DNA of 41,736 nucleotides from an uncultured Flavobacteriales bacterium (lineage in GTDB: Bacteria > Bacteroidota > Bacteroidia > Flavobacteriales_G > Salibacteraceae), in the NCBI GenBank assembly GCA_913020435.1, contig CAJVZZ010000023.1:1-41736 (forward strand), written 5' to 3'. Under the pieces are notes generated by a model. It did no database searches. It was not told where the DNA came from and saw nothing but the letters and a program-made list of their open reading frames with translations. Shown in pieces: positions 18,720 to 27,774 of this stretch; within the stretch, counting starts at the first letter, position 1, and every line of letters begins with the position of its first letter. Position numbers and translations under genes: made by a program.

Positions 18720-20022
18720 CTGTAGTTGGTTTTGACCAGTCGTGTTTTGGAACGAAAAACAATAGAATTAAACCCACTACAAAGAACGCTGCTAAAGCGA
18801 ATATCGAATTTCTTAGTGATCCCGTCATAGCCTCAATAAGCCCGTAAGACAGAGTGCCTATGACTATTCCTATTTTTTCTAAAACATCATAAAAACTGAA
18901 ATACGATGCATGATCTTCAGTTTCGGGAAGCATTTTAGAATAAGTACTTCTTGACAATGCTTGGATACCACCCATTACAAATCCGACAATGCCAGCGGTG
19001 ACATAAAAATCTACAGGTGTTTCAATGAAATAGGCCCATATGCATACTAAAACCCACATAAAAACGGCGACTTTTAATACTCTTATATTTCCAAATTTCT
19101 TAGACATTCTACTGAACAAGCCTGCACCAATTATCGCTATAAATTGAATGAGTAGTACTGAGATAATTAATCCTGTTTTACCAGCGTCATCGCTTCCCCA
19201 ATCTACCTCTTTCGCGGCAAACAAAACAGCCATTAAAAGAACCGTCTGAACTCCCATACTGTACACAAAAAATGCACCTAAATAACTCTTAATCAACCTA
19301 ATGTGTTTAAGCTCATTCCACACTTTTTTCAGCTCTTGAATACCTTTCCATAAATTAGGTTTATCGTGTTTATATTCATTAGTATAGGTTGGTAATTTCA
19401 GTAATGAATATTGCGCAAACCCAATCCACCAAACCATAACCATAATGAAAGAATATCGAGCATTCATTCCCACAACCATGATTAAAATTAGAATAATAAT
19501 CAAGAGAAGGGCACTACCAACATAACCTAGAGAAAAGCCTCTTGCACTTAATTTATCGTGATCTTGTGGTTCTGCGATTTCAGGCAGATAAGCATTATAG
19601 AACACTAAACTTCCCCAGAAACCAATACTTGCTGTAAAAACTGGAATCATGCTTAATTCCAAATATTCCATATCAAAAAAGTACAATGCCCCACAGGATA
19701 TTGCTCCTAAATAACAGAAAATTTTCAAAAAGAATTTTTTGTTACCCCAAAAATCGGCTAGTCCAGATAGTAATGGAGATAAAAAGGACACCACCAAAAA
19801 TGATGCTGAGATAACATAGGAGTAAAGTTCAGTATTAGAAAATAAATAGCCGAAAAACTCAACTTTATCTGTAATTACAACTCCAGCTTCAGTCTTTTGA
19901 GTGGTAATAGCCTCATAAAAAGTTGGAAATATTGCTGTTGTAACAACTAACGGATAAACTGAATTTGCCCAATCGTAAAACGCCCAAGCCCATTGTAATT
20001 TTTTATCGTTTTTTTCTCTCAA
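18709..20022 (-). CDS. MFS transporter of the UMF1/Atg22 type
   Basis: A 437-residue membrane protein with about twelve helices. The N-terminus carries the UMF1 signature AWAFYDWANSVYPLVV, and the second half has the GGIQALSRSTYSKMLPE loop (near residue 356) that marks this family, related to the yeast vacuolar amino acid exporter Atg22. The start is TTG at 20022, inside the upstream OmpA-domain gene (20-base overlap); no ATG occurs before the first helix. The substrate in bacteria is unknown; amino acid or small-molecule efflux is an inference from Atg22. Confidence 0.85.
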   Translation of the reverse strand: MREKNDKKLQWAWAFYDWANSVYPLVVTTAIFPTFYEAITTQKTEAGVVITDKVEFFGYLFSNTELYSYVISASFLVVSFLSPLLSGLADFWGNKKFFLKIFCYLGAISCGALYFFDMEYLELSMIPVFTASIGFWGSLVFYNAYLPEIAEPQDHDKLSARGFSLGYVGSALLLIIILILIMVVGMNARYSFIMVMVWWIGFAQYSLLKLPTYTNEYKHDKPNLWKGIQELKKVWNELKHIRLIKSYLGAFFVYSMGVQTVLLMAVLFAAKEVDWGSDDAGKTGLIISVLLIQFIAIIGAGLFSRMSKKFGNIRVLKVAVFMWVLVCIWAYFIETPVDFYVTAGIVGFVMGGIQALSRSTYSKMLPETEDHASYFSFYDVLEKIGIVIGTLSYGLIEAMTGSLRNSIFALAAFFVVGLILLFFVPKHDWSKPTTVIE

Positions 20023-21070
20023 AACCTTTAATAATTATTTGAACGCTTCGATTTAGTTGTTTTCCCTTATCGGTTGAATTATCTGCGAATGGCCTCAGTT
20101 CTCCTTTATTCTCAATCTGTAAATTATTCGAGTTTAAAACATTGCCCAAGATAGTTAAAATGTAATCGGAACGTTTTACCGATAAAGAATAATTATAATC
20201 AGTGCTTGCATTAGAATCTGCACTCGCAGTAATATTTAATTCAAAAACAGCTATACTTCTTAATTTGATTTTCCATTTCACCAATCTTTCAAATTCATTT
20301 TTATTCAATTCAAACTTATCGTTATCAAAGTAAAAAGTATTTATCCGTTCAATTGTATCTAAGCTGGGCTGTTCAGCAACATAATTTTTTTGTCGCAGTA
20401 CATTTTCACAAGTCTGTTCTGAATCAATCTGAATAATAGAGACGTCATCTACCAAATAATAAGAATTCCAGCCTAAACCTCTATTACTACTAAACTCATT
20501 AATACTTTTAACGTGTCTATCAGGTTCTACAAAGTTTCCAATAGTTATAAAACGTTCATTTCCAGAAGCAACAAATTCAGCATTCACTTGTAACCAACCT
20601 AATTCTGGAACAATAGGTTCCGAATATTTAGATAAAATTTGGGGTAATTTAAAAATTGGGGCCCACATATCAATGTATTGCTTTTTTTCTGAAATTAACA
20701 TCCCAATTTGGTCAATGTACATGTAGGAATCTGCAGCTCGAATATGAAAAGTGCCACAATACTTAACACCTTCCTTTAGCGTATCATTTAACTCTACACC
20801 TATATATTCTACGGCATCAGTGTATCCTCCAAAAAGAATTAACCCTGCAAATCCGCGGCCCGAATTTGGATCCCCGTTAGTGAACTTACAATCTGTCCTA
20901 AAGTATTCTGGAGTTCCAGTATTCCCAGCATACCATTTTTTAGTTTTATTTAGTTGACGCAGGCCTGTTGGACAATCATAAAAAAGCTCAAAACCGGGAT
21001 TTGGAACCAGGTTTTGAGCTAAAATATCTATTGGCAAAAGCCAAATTATACAGATAATTATTTTGTGCAA
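20003..21070 (-). CDS. Secreted OmpA-domain protein (paralogue 1)
   Basis: A 355-residue exported protein. A short signal peptide ends near ILAQ (residue 19). The N-terminal ~210 residues start with NLVPNPGFE, typical of a jelly-roll, carbohydrate-binding-like module common in Bacteroidota surface proteins. The C-terminal ~120 residues form an OmpA-like peptidoglycan-binding domain (TFYFDNDKFELN, YSLSVKRSDYI, NRSVQI). It starts with TTG immediately after the TAA of the next paralogue (TAATTG) and runs into the transporter gene, so the three are one unit. It probably bridges the outer membrane or surface to peptidoglycan. Confidence 0.75.
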   Translation of the reverse strand: MHKIIICIIWLLPIDILAQNLVPNPGFELFYDCPTGLRQLNKTKKWYAGNTGTPEYFRTDCKFTNGDPNSGRGFAGLILFGGYTDAVEYIGVELNDTLKEGVKYCGTFHIRAADSYMYIDQIGMLISEKKQYIDMWAPIFKLPQILSKYSEPIVPELGWLQVNAEFVASGNERFITIGNFVEPDRHVKSINEFSSNRGLGWNSYYLVDDVSIIQIDSEQTCENVLRQKNYVAEQPSLDTIERINTFYFDNDKFELNKNEFERLVKWKIKLRSIAVFELNITASADSNASTDYNYSLSVKRSDYILTILGNVLNSNNLQIENKGELRPFADNSTDKGKQLNRSVQIIIKGFERKKR

Positions 21071-22204
21071 TTACTTTACAATAAATTCCACTCTTCGATT
21101 TTCTGCATTGGCTTGAGCGTTCATCCCATCAACTTTAGGATTATTGTAAGCATCACCTCGATGATTAATTCTGTTTGCATCAATTGCTTTTTCAGTAACC
21201 AAATAAGTATAAACTGCTTTTGCTCTCTCGGCACCGACTTCCTCTAACTCTATTTGAGCAACATGACCTACTAACTCAATATTCATATTCGGATTATTAG
21301 TTAAAATTCGTGCTACATCATCAGCAGTAGCTTTATCCTGAGATCCAAGTATTGCAAGATTCTTTTTGAAGTGAATAACCATATGGACTATTTTTTCTTC
21401 AGGAGTTCCTTCAATATCAGTACTTACATTTTTCGTATAAACTACATCCAATTCAGGACCAGTTTCAGGAGTAACTTGACAATCACAAGGAATCTCTAAA
21501 TGACCTAACGCAATAACTGAAACTGCATCCACAAAATAATACCCATCTCTTGTTTGTGGAATTTTAAACTCACGTGGTCTTCTCATTTTTTTAGATTTCA
21601 CTCCGGCTTGAGGAGCGAAATTTCCTATGGTCACATAGCGCTCAGTTCCATCAGCAGTAAAAGGTTGACAAACCTGAACCCAGTCAAACATCTCCTCAAC
21701 AATTAAGTTACCGCTATGAGTTAACTGTGGAGATATATCGTAAGCTTCAATATCCTTAGCCTTAATGGCTTTTGACCCCAAAAACATCCCGATATTATCA
21801 ACTGCATATTTTGAGATGTCACTTAACTGAACATGCATTTTCAAGCAGTATCTTTTTCCTTCTACTAATTTCTTAGGAAGTTTGGTTTGCAGGTATGTAC
21901 GAGGACTAGCCTCTCTTTCTGAGTAAGCCATAAAACCAGCATAATGCTCACCTTCTTTAGTTTCACATCTACCTCTAACATTTAAAGGGACAGAAACTGT
22001 TTGTTTCTTAGCGCCAACTTCATATAAATCAGCCTCTGGTGTTCCTTCAGGGGAATACCATCCTAACGCCAACGTAAGTTGACCAGGAGCTTTAATCTTC
22101 TTGTCGACATTATCAAAATTTGGATTTGGAATTTTATTTACCTGCGCTGTTGCAGAAACTCCTAGGATTAACGCTACTGCTACTGCTACAATTGAATTTT
22201 TCAT
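21071..22204 (-). CDS. Secreted OmpA-domain protein (paralogue 2)
   Basis: A 377-residue protein with a clear signal peptide (residues 1-20, ending SATAQ). The N-terminal module starts KIPNPNFD and shares a layout with the next gene, including the segments DNIGMFL and ERYVTIGNFAP. The C-terminal OmpA-like domain contains NIELVGHVAQ, the usual AERAKAVYTYL and AENRRVEFIVK. Compared with its neighbour it has the more standard OmpA domain. It starts four bases after hemE, so it may be co-transcribed with it. A structural or adhesive envelope role is likely but not proven. Confidence 0.8.
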   Translation of the reverse strand: MKNSIVAVAVALILGVSATAQVNKIPNPNFDNVDKKIKAPGQLTLALGWYSPEGTPEADLYEVGAKKQTVSVPLNVRGRCETKEGEHYAGFMAYSEREASPRTYLQTKLPKKLVEGKRYCLKMHVQLSDISKYAVDNIGMFLGSKAIKAKDIEAYDISPQLTHSGNLIVEEMFDWVQVCQPFTADGTERYVTIGNFAPQAGVKSKKMRRPREFKIPQTRDGYYFVDAVSVIALGHLEIPCDCQVTPETGPELDVVYTKNVSTDIEGTPEEKIVHMVIHFKKNLAILGSQDKATADDVARILTNNPNMNIELVGHVAQIELEEVGAERAKAVYTYLVTEKAIDANRINHRGDAYNNPKVDGMNAQANAENRRVEFIVK

Positions 22205-22208
22205 AGTT

Positions 22209-23237
22209 CTAAAATTTATATTCTTTAATAGTATTAATAAATAGCTTCACTTTTTCTGGCTTAGTATCGGGATAAACTCCGTGTCCTAAATTGGCAATAT
22301 GTTTTTGACCACCAAACTTATTCAACATCAATATCGTTTCCTTAACCAAATCCTTATCTGAAGCATATAATAAACAAGGATCTAAATTTCCTTGCAATGT
22401 TTTTTCAGTCCCAATCAATCTTCTTGCCATTTCTGGAGAGGTATGCCAATCAAGCCCAATAGTGTTGCAATTTAACTTTCCTATTTCTTCCAATGCAAAC
22501 CAAGCCCCTTTTGCAAATACTGTAATGGGAACTTCATTAATCGCATCACATATTATGCGAAGGTACTTTAATCCAAATTCTAGATATTGTTCTTTCGGTA
22601 AAATCCCCGCCCAGCTGTCAAATAGTTGAACAATATCCACCCCAGCTTCGATTTGAGATTTTAAATAAGCAATTGTACTGTCTGTTATTTTTCCCAACAA
22701 GTCATGAGCTGCAGCTGGTTCTTGATACAAGAACTTTCGTGCTTCCGAGAAGGTTTTTGATCCTTTTCCTTCAATCATATAAGAAAAAATAGTCCAAGGT
22801 GCACCAGCAAAACCAATCAACGGAACTCTTCCATTCAATTCTTTTTTGGTTATGCTAATGGCATCAGTAACATACTTCAAATCTGAATATGGATCTGCAG
22901 TTTTCAGTTTCTTAATATCGGAAACACTCTTAATGGTATCGTCGAATATCGGGCCAACTCCCTTTTCCATTCTGTAAGGCAAACCCATTGCATCGGGTAT
23001 TACCAAAATATCAGAAAAAATTATTGCTGCATCAACACCAAGTAAATCGACAGGTTGAATAGTAACCTCAGCAGCCAATTCTGGCGTTTCTACTAATTCT
23101 TTGAATCCTGAAAGGGACGCACGAACCTTGCGATATTCAGGTAAGATTCTACCCGCTTGACGCATCAGCCAAACTGGCGTGCGGTCAACGTTTTCGCCAT
23201 TTGCCGCGCGTAATATTAAATCATTCTTGTAATTCAC
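22209..23237 (-). CDS. hemE: Uroporphyrinogen decarboxylase
   Basis: A 342-residue HemE, which removes four carboxyl groups from uroporphyrinogen III to give coproporphyrinogen III in haem synthesis. The signature [18 protein letters not shown] carries the substrate-binding arginines, [12 protein letters not shown] the active-site aspartate, and GFAGAPWTI and [10 protein letters not shown] are conserved. I chose the GTG at 23237 ([11 protein letters not shown]) because it matches the usual N-terminus; an in-frame TTG at 23264 would add nine non-conserved residues. It is followed after four bases by the OmpA-domain genes. Confidence 0.93.
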   Translation of the reverse strand: MNYKNDLILRAANGENVDRTPVWLMRQAGRILPEYRKVRASLSGFKELVETPELAAEVTIQPVDLLGVDAAIIFSDILVIPDAMGLPYRMEKGVGPIFDDTIKSVSDIKKLKTADPYSDLKYVTDAISITKKELNGRVPLIGFAGAPWTIFSYMIEGKGSKTFSEARKFLYQEPAAAHDLLGKITDSTIAYLKSQIEAGVDIVQLFDSWAGILPKEQYLEFGLKYLRIICDAINEVPITVFAKGAWFALEEIGKLNCNTIGLDWHTSPEMARRLIGTEKTLQGNLDPCLLYASDKDLVKETILMLNKFGGQKHIANLGHGVYPDTKPEKVKLFINTIKEYKF

Positions 23238-23330
23238 TGTGCAATAGTAATACACCAAATTCAAGAAACCTAAGAAAGAATCTGTAAGTGTTGAGGAAGG
23301 CCCAACTTTATGTTGGATACTATATAAAAA

Positions 23331-23456
23331 CTACGCTTGAGGCGCAGTCTTTACAGGCTGCTGACTGTATGCAGGGCATCTTTCATGGCTTTTACATGAA
23401 GAAAAAACCAAACTTAAAATCATTAATGAACCTGCAAGAATTGCTATCTTTTTCAT
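23331..23456 (-). CDS. Small lipoprotein, 41 residues
   Basis: ATG at 23456 opens a 41-codon frame with a basic start (MKKIAIL), a hydrophobic core and a lipobox VFSSC with the lipidated cysteine at residue 21. The mature part is only 21 residues (CKSHERCPAYSQQ followed by a Pro- and Ala-containing tail). Tiny lipoproteins with a Cys-Pro-Ala-Tyr motif of this kind are frequent in Bacteroidota. A TACATTTG box lies 20 bases upstream on the same strand. An opposing open frame on the plus strand covers the same bases but has no family features, and I reject it. Confidence 0.7.
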   Translation of the reverse strand: MKKIAILAGSLMILSLVFSSCKSHERCPAYSQQPVKTAPQA

Positions 23457-23475
23457 ATCATTACATCTATAAACG

Positions 23476-23483
23476 CAAATGTA
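23476..23483 (-). promoter_or_regulatory. Putative -7 box (TACATTTG) for the small lipoprotein
   Basis: The minus strand reads TACATTTG, matching TAnnTTTG, and would give a leader of about 13 bases before the ATG at 23456. No clear TTTG -33 element is seen at 18-21 bases. Confidence 0.45.
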
Positions 23484-23543
23484 GCTATATTGAAAACTAC
23501 TTTATCAATATTCAAAAATAAAAATACTAACATTCTAGTATTA

Positions 23544-24851
23544 ATGAAATTAACAATATCTCAGTCCACCTTTTTATCTCTACTATTCTTCTGCATTCTT
23601 TTCAGTTGCAAGAAAATGGAGGAAGAAAAAAAAGCCATTCCCCAAGTACATTGGATGTCTCCATTAAAAGCCAAGGAATGCAGCAAAGGAGAGAATATTG
23701 AAGTTGAAGCTTTATTCAAATTTACTAGCAATATTCAGTCAATTACTGTCAGTCTAACTTCTCCCGAGTCCAATCTAAACCTTGAATTACACACTGTTCA
23801 GGTTAATAATCGTGCCACTACAATACAGTTTGTATTTGTAATTGACTCTAATATTTCAGAAAAGCAACTACAATTAAACGCCAAAATTATTAGTGATGCT
23901 GGCACAAATAACTTTAAAAGAACTTTAAACATTTCTCAAAATTCAATAGCGAATTCAATCGAGTTAGTGAAAATTCTGAAAAATGAATACGGTAAATTCA
24001 TTATTCAAAAATTAACTACAAATTTATCTCCAGCTGGCAGTCCAAGGACATTTGATTATGAATTTCAATCTTGTGTTTCAATAAATCAAAACCTTTATAT
24101 CTCAACTAAGCAAACAGGTGGTCTGATAAGGGTGAACCCCAACCTTGAACCTGCTATTTTATTACAAAATAGATTTCGTGCAGATCCATTTATACGTTCT
24201 ATGGCTGTTTATGAATCTGGCACTTATGTCACGATATCGAGTCCCAGTAATCAACTAATTGGGTATAATAATCTCGATAGGGAAATCGTACGTACTGATC
24301 TTCAAATGGACATCTCAGAAGAAATCCTTCCTATAGGCAACATTATTTATAGTATTGAAAGACCTACCAATGGAGGCTCGTTCATCATAGCCAATTACAA
24401 TCAAAGAACCGGTGGGTATATCTCAAGTCAAAATGTCACTCGATTAACAGCGGAGGCTCATTTATTTGATTTTGGAAACAAAAAACAGGTATACTTCCTT
24501 CACAACGTTGCTGGTAATGTCCAAATTGAACGTTTCTCTCAAAATGAGAATAACATATCAATTATTGACAAAATGGAAGGAGTCTGCTTAAACCAAAAAC
24601 CACTTAAAGTTTCAGATTCTGAGGTAGTTATTGCAATGAGAAATCAATTGTATTTATTTACCAAAGACCACATTAAAAACGAGATCTTCACCTCAAACGA
24701 GGTAATTAGTGCTGTTAGATTGAACACTGCAAAAAACAGATTAGCCTTATTAACTAATGCATCAATAACTATACTGAACTATCCATCGTTTCGGGAAGTT
24801 TCCAAAACAAATAATATTACGAATGTGGTTGATATTCAATTCATAGACTAA
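23544..24851 (+). CDS. Putative lipoprotein, possible Ig-like plus beta-propeller
   Basis: A 435-residue protein of unknown function. I chose the ATG at 23544 because it directly precedes a lipoprotein signal (MKLTISQ, hydrophobic core, lipobox ILFSC, cysteine at residue 22); the frame extends 18 codons further but those residues are not signal-like. After a Lys- and Glu-rich linker comes a ~100-residue beta-rich part that may be an Ig-like domain. The remaining ~280 residues show repeated strand patterns such as NLYISTKQTGGLIRV and NQLYLFTK, suggestive of a beta-propeller. Its stop abuts the accA stop with no base between them. Confidence 0.65.
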   Translation: MKLTISQSTFLSLLFFCILFSCKKMEEEKKAIPQVHWMSPLKAKECSKGENIEVEALFKFTSNIQSITVSLTSPESNLNLELHTVQVNNRATTIQFVFVIDSNISEKQLQLNAKIISDAGTNNFKRTLNISQNSIANSIELVKILKNEYGKFIIQKLTTNLSPAGSPRTFDYEFQSCVSINQNLYISTKQTGGLIRVNPNLEPAILLQNRFRADPFIRSMAVYESGTYVTISSPSNQLIGYNNLDREIVRTDLQMDISEEILPIGNIIYSIERPTNGGSFIIANYNQRTGGYISSQNVTRLTAEAHLFDFGNKKQVYFLHNVAGNVQIERFSQNENNISIIDKMEGVCLNQKPLKVSDSEVVIAMRNQLYLFTKDHIKNEIFTSNEVISAVRLNTAKNRLALLTNASITILNYPSFREVSKTNNITNVVDIQFID

Positions 24852-25808
24852 CTAGTCCTGAACAAACCCCATGTTACTAAATTTCTCAATTCGTGAACTA
24901 ACACGTTCATCAGCATCTAATTTCGAAAGTTCCGCAATATTTTTCTTGATTGCCTTTCTGACAAAAGAAAATGCTTTTTCTTTATCAGAATGAGCGCCTC
25001 CACTTGGTTCTGGAATAATGCCATCAATTAATCCATTACCCAACATATTCTCAGCTGTAAGCTTTAATGAATCTGCTGCAGTTTCTTTATGATCCCAGTT
25101 TCGCCACAATATTGCCGAGCAGTTCTCGGGGGAAATAACAGAGTACCATGCATTTTCAAGCATCAGAACTTTATCTCCTACTCCTATTCCTAGCGCACCA
25201 CCAGAGGCTCCTTCGCCGATAATTATACAAATTACAGGGACCGTTAACTGAGCCATTTCAATCAAATTTCTCGCAATTGCTTCTCCTTGACCTCTTTCCT
25301 CAGCCTCTAAACCTGGATATGCTCCTGGTGTGTCAATTAATGTGACAATCGGTTTATTAAATTTCTCAGCCAATTTCATTAAGCGCAATGCTTTTCTGTA
25401 CCCTTCTGGATTTGGCATTCCAAAATTTCGGTATTGACGCATTTTGGTGTTTTTACCTTTTTGCTGTCCAATAAACATAACTGACTGGCCTTCAAACATT
25501 CCAAAACCACCTACCATGGCCTTATCATCTTTCACATTCCTATCACCGTGTAATTCGATAAAAGTATCATCAGTCAAAGATTCGATATAAGCGAGTGTGT
25601 ATGGCCTTTCAGGATGTCTAGAGGTTTGTACACGCTGCCAAGGAGTTAAATCCTTGTAAATTTCTTTTCGCGTTTTTTCAAGCTTAGCCTCCAGATCAGC
25701 AATAGTATCTTTTACATCAACTTTTCCTTTTGCCTCAGTTTGTTGCGCTTTTTCAAGCTGTTCAAATAAATCGGCTATTGGTTCTTCAAAATCAAGAAAT
25801 ACAGGCAT
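24852..25808 (-). CDS. accA: Acetyl-CoA carboxylase carboxyltransferase subunit alpha
   Basis: A 318-residue AccA of normal length. It begins with a Glu- and Lys-rich helical region, followed by [16 protein letters not shown] and ELHGDR, then the crotonase-fold core with [19 protein letters not shown] and [16 protein letters not shown], which forms the oxyanion region. With AccD it transfers CO2 from carboxybiotin to acetyl-CoA, making malonyl-CoA for fatty acid synthesis. It has its own promoter (25827-25856) and is divergent from ispE. Confidence 0.95.
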   Translation of the reverse strand: MPVFLDFEEPIADLFEQLEKAQQTEAKGKVDVKDTIADLEAKLEKTRKEIYKDLTPWQRVQTSRHPERPYTLAYIESLTDDTFIELHGDRNVKDDKAMVGGFGMFEGQSVMFIGQQKGKNTKMRQYRNFGMPNPEGYRKALRLMKLAEKFNKPIVTLIDTPGAYPGLEAEERGQGEAIARNLIEMAQLTVPVICIIIGEGASGGALGIGVGDKVLMLENAWYSVISPENCSAILWRNWDHKETAADSLKLTAENMLGNGLIDGIIPEPSGGAHSDKEKAFSFVRKAIKKNIAELSKLDADERVSSRIEKFSNMGFVQD

Positions 25809-25826
25809 AATTCATTATTTATGCGG

Positions 25827-25856
25827 CAAAATTAGCATAATACCAGTAAGAGCAAA
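25827..25856 (-). promoter_or_regulatory. Bacteroidota-type promoter for accA
   Basis: On the minus strand TTTG (25856-25853) and TAATTTTG (25834-25827) are separated by 18 bases, a full match to TTTG / TAnnTTTG. The implied leader is about 12 bases before the ATG at 25808. Confidence 0.6.
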
Positions 25857-25865
25857 GATTCTAAT

Positions 25866-25873
25866 TATGTTTG
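25866..25873 (+). promoter_or_regulatory. Putative -7 box (TATGTTTG) for ispE
   Basis: TATGTTTG ends six bases before the ATG at 25880, so the transcript would start at or next to the start codon (leaderless). The in-frame TTG at 25871 lies inside this box and is therefore an unlikely start, which supports the ATG. No -33 match is seen. Confidence 0.45.
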
Positions 25874-25879
25874 TCAGCC

Positions 25880-26689
25880 ATGATTAGTTTCCCAAATTGT
25901 AAAATTAATATTGGCCTTAATATTTTTAAGAAAAGAGATGATGGGTTTCATGAAATTCAAAGTATCTTTTATCCTGTGCCTATAAGGGACGCGCTAGAAA
26001 TAAGTAATTCAAAAGAAACCACCATTTCAATTTATGGTGCTGAAATACCGGGAGACCCAACCTCTAATTTGATCTATAAAGCATGGGAGCTTATGGCTGA
26101 AGAACATCACATTGGTCCAATTACAATATCGCTCCTAAAAAAAATTCCTTCTGGTGGTGGCTTAGGTGGAGGTTCAGCTGATGGATCTTTTATGCTTAAC
26201 CTATTAAATGGTTTCTTTCATCTTGGGTTATCAATGGAAAAATTAGAAGGTTATGCGGCTAAATTGGGAAGTGATTGCCCCTTCTTCATAAATAATAAGC
26301 CTGCAATAGTAACAGGGAGAGGTGAATACTTGCGCACCCTAAATTTAGATTTATCTGGATATCATTTACTCCTTGTAAATCCAAAAATTCATATTTCAAC
26401 AAAAGACGCATTTCAAAGTATAACACCAAGAAGCAAGTTCGAGTTAGACATAAACGCAATTGAAAATCTAAACTTCAATTACTGGAAGAATTACTTAACC
26501 AATGACTTTGAGGAGCCCATGCTTCGCAAATACCCACAAATTGAATTTATAGAACGTCAAATAAAAGATTTGGGCGCGTTATATACCTCTCTTTCAGGAA
26601 CAGGAAGTACCTATTATGGAATTTTCAGGGACGCGCCAAATACAGAAAATCTATTTCCCAATTGCGATGTTTGGAAGGTGAAACTTTGA
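25880..26689 (+). CDS. ispE: 4-diphosphocytidyl-2-C-methyl-D-erythritol kinase
   Basis: A 269-residue GHMP kinase of the MEP isoprenoid pathway. The start SFPNCKINIGLNI (residues 3-15) holds the catalytic lysine region, the ATP-binding glycine loop is IPSGGGLGGGSAD near residue 92, and the third motif SLSGTGSTYYG lies near the C-terminus. It phosphorylates CDP-methylerythritol at the 2-hydroxyl. An upstream TTG would add three residues but falls in the putative promoter, so I use the ATG. It converges on the LptF/G-type gene with a single base between the stops. Confidence 0.92.
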   Translation: MISFPNCKINIGLNIFKKRDDGFHEIQSIFYPVPIRDALEISNSKETTISIYGAEIPGDPTSNLIYKAWELMAEEHHIGPITISLLKKIPSGGGLGGGSADGSFMLNLLNGFFHLGLSMEKLEGYAAKLGSDCPFFINNKPAIVTGRGEYLRTLNLDLSGYHLLLVNPKIHISTKDAFQSITPRSKFELDINAIENLNFNYWKNYLTNDFEEPMLRKYPQIEFIERQIKDLGALYTSLSGTGSTYYGIFRDAPNTENLFPNCDVWKVKL

Positions 26690-26690
26690 G

Positions 26691-27770
26691 TTACTTGGGT
26701 GCGCTTCTGTAAATATAAATTGACATTATTCCGTAAAGAATATTAGGAATCCAACAAGCGTAAAAAGGAGAAAGTCCGGCATTAGTCGCATAGACAGAGG
26801 CTACCTTTATTGCAAAAATATAAGTTACAGCAATTAATAACCCTAAGGCTAAATGAGCGCCTATTCCCCCCCTAACCTTTCTACTGCTCATACAAACACC
26901 AATAAACACCATTATAAATGTAGCAAATGGCACTGAAGTCCGCTGATGCTTTTCAATCAAATGGTAAGTAATGTTTTCTGAGCCACTCAAGGTTTCTCTT
27001 TCAATATATTCATCTAACTCTGGCGTACTCATCATTTGGGTAGTATACTCTAGTCTTTCCTCAAATTCAGATGGGTGTAAATCTAGAATAGTATCCAAGG
27101 ACTTTCCTCTTTCCATTCGCTCTTTATCTCCATTTATATATCGTTTTATATAATTATGAGCTACCCATACCTCTTTAGTACTATCCCATTGAGCATAATC
27201 TGAACTGATTTTAAAAATCATTTCACGCCCCTTATAATGTTCTAGAGTGAATTTATAACCTATATCGCTTTGAACATTATACTTTTCAAAATAGACGAAG
27301 TCATTATCCCCAATTTGCTTATGAATGTTGTTATCGTAGTTTCTAAAGGTCATTTTGAAGTAATCTTCTTCAAACTTTATCCTGACTTTATTAGCATTTG
27401 GAATTAAATAATGATTGAGCATCAATGACATAGAAGCCAAAATAATAGAACATATCAGATACGGAAAGAGTAATCTTTTAAAGGAAACTCCACTGCTTAA
27501 GATCGCCACTATTTCCGTTTGGCTAGCCATTTTAGAGGTAAAGAAAATTACGGTGATAAATATGAGAAGGGGACTAAACATATTACCATAAAACAAAACA
27601 AAATTGAAGTAATAATCGAAAATTAAGCCTAGAAAAGGCGCCCCTCGTTCAGTGAAATCATCCATTTTCTCACTGTAGTCAAAAATGCATGCAATCAGCA
27701 TAATGATGCCTAGAATGAAGAAGAACGTGCTTAGAAACTTCTTGATTATATAAAGATCAATAATCTTCAC
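26691..27770 (-). CDS. LptF/LptG family permease
   Basis: A 359-residue YjgP/YjgQ family protein. It has three N-terminal helices (about residues 13-33, 55-77 and 99-121), a ~150-residue periplasmic beta-jellyroll region, and three C-terminal helices from about residue 275 onward. LptF and LptG form the membrane part of the LptB2FG transporter that moves lipopolysaccharide from the inner membrane to the LptC/A bridge. Which of the two this is cannot be settled here. It starts four bases after tgt, a common Bacteroidota arrangement. Confidence 0.88.
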   Translation of the reverse strand: MKIIDLYIIKKFLSTFFFILGIIMLIACIFDYSEKMDDFTERGAPFLGLIFDYYFNFVLFYGNMFSPLLIFITVIFFTSKMASQTEIVAILSSGVSFKRLLFPYLICSIILASMSLMLNHYLIPNANKVRIKFEEDYFKMTFRNYDNNIHKQIGDNDFVYFEKYNVQSDIGYKFTLEHYKGREMIFKISSDYAQWDSTKEVWVAHNYIKRYINGDKERMERGKSLDTILDLHPSEFEERLEYTTQMMSTPELDEYIERETLSGSENITYHLIEKHQRTSVPFATFIMVFIGVCMSSRKVRGGIGAHLALGLLIAVTYIFAIKVASVYATNAGLSPFYACWIPNILYGIMSIYIYRSAPK

Positions 27771-27774
27771 GTCT

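Noticed and set aside
23302-23316. CCAAC-TTTAT-GTTGG hairpin as a terminator for the small lipoprotein
   Set aside because: The stem is only five pairs with no T-tract on the minus strand, too weak to call.
23288-23521. 77-codon plus-strand frame between hemE and the large lipoprotein
   Set aside because: It is antisense to the small lipoprotein, which has a proper signal peptide and promoter box; this frame has neither.
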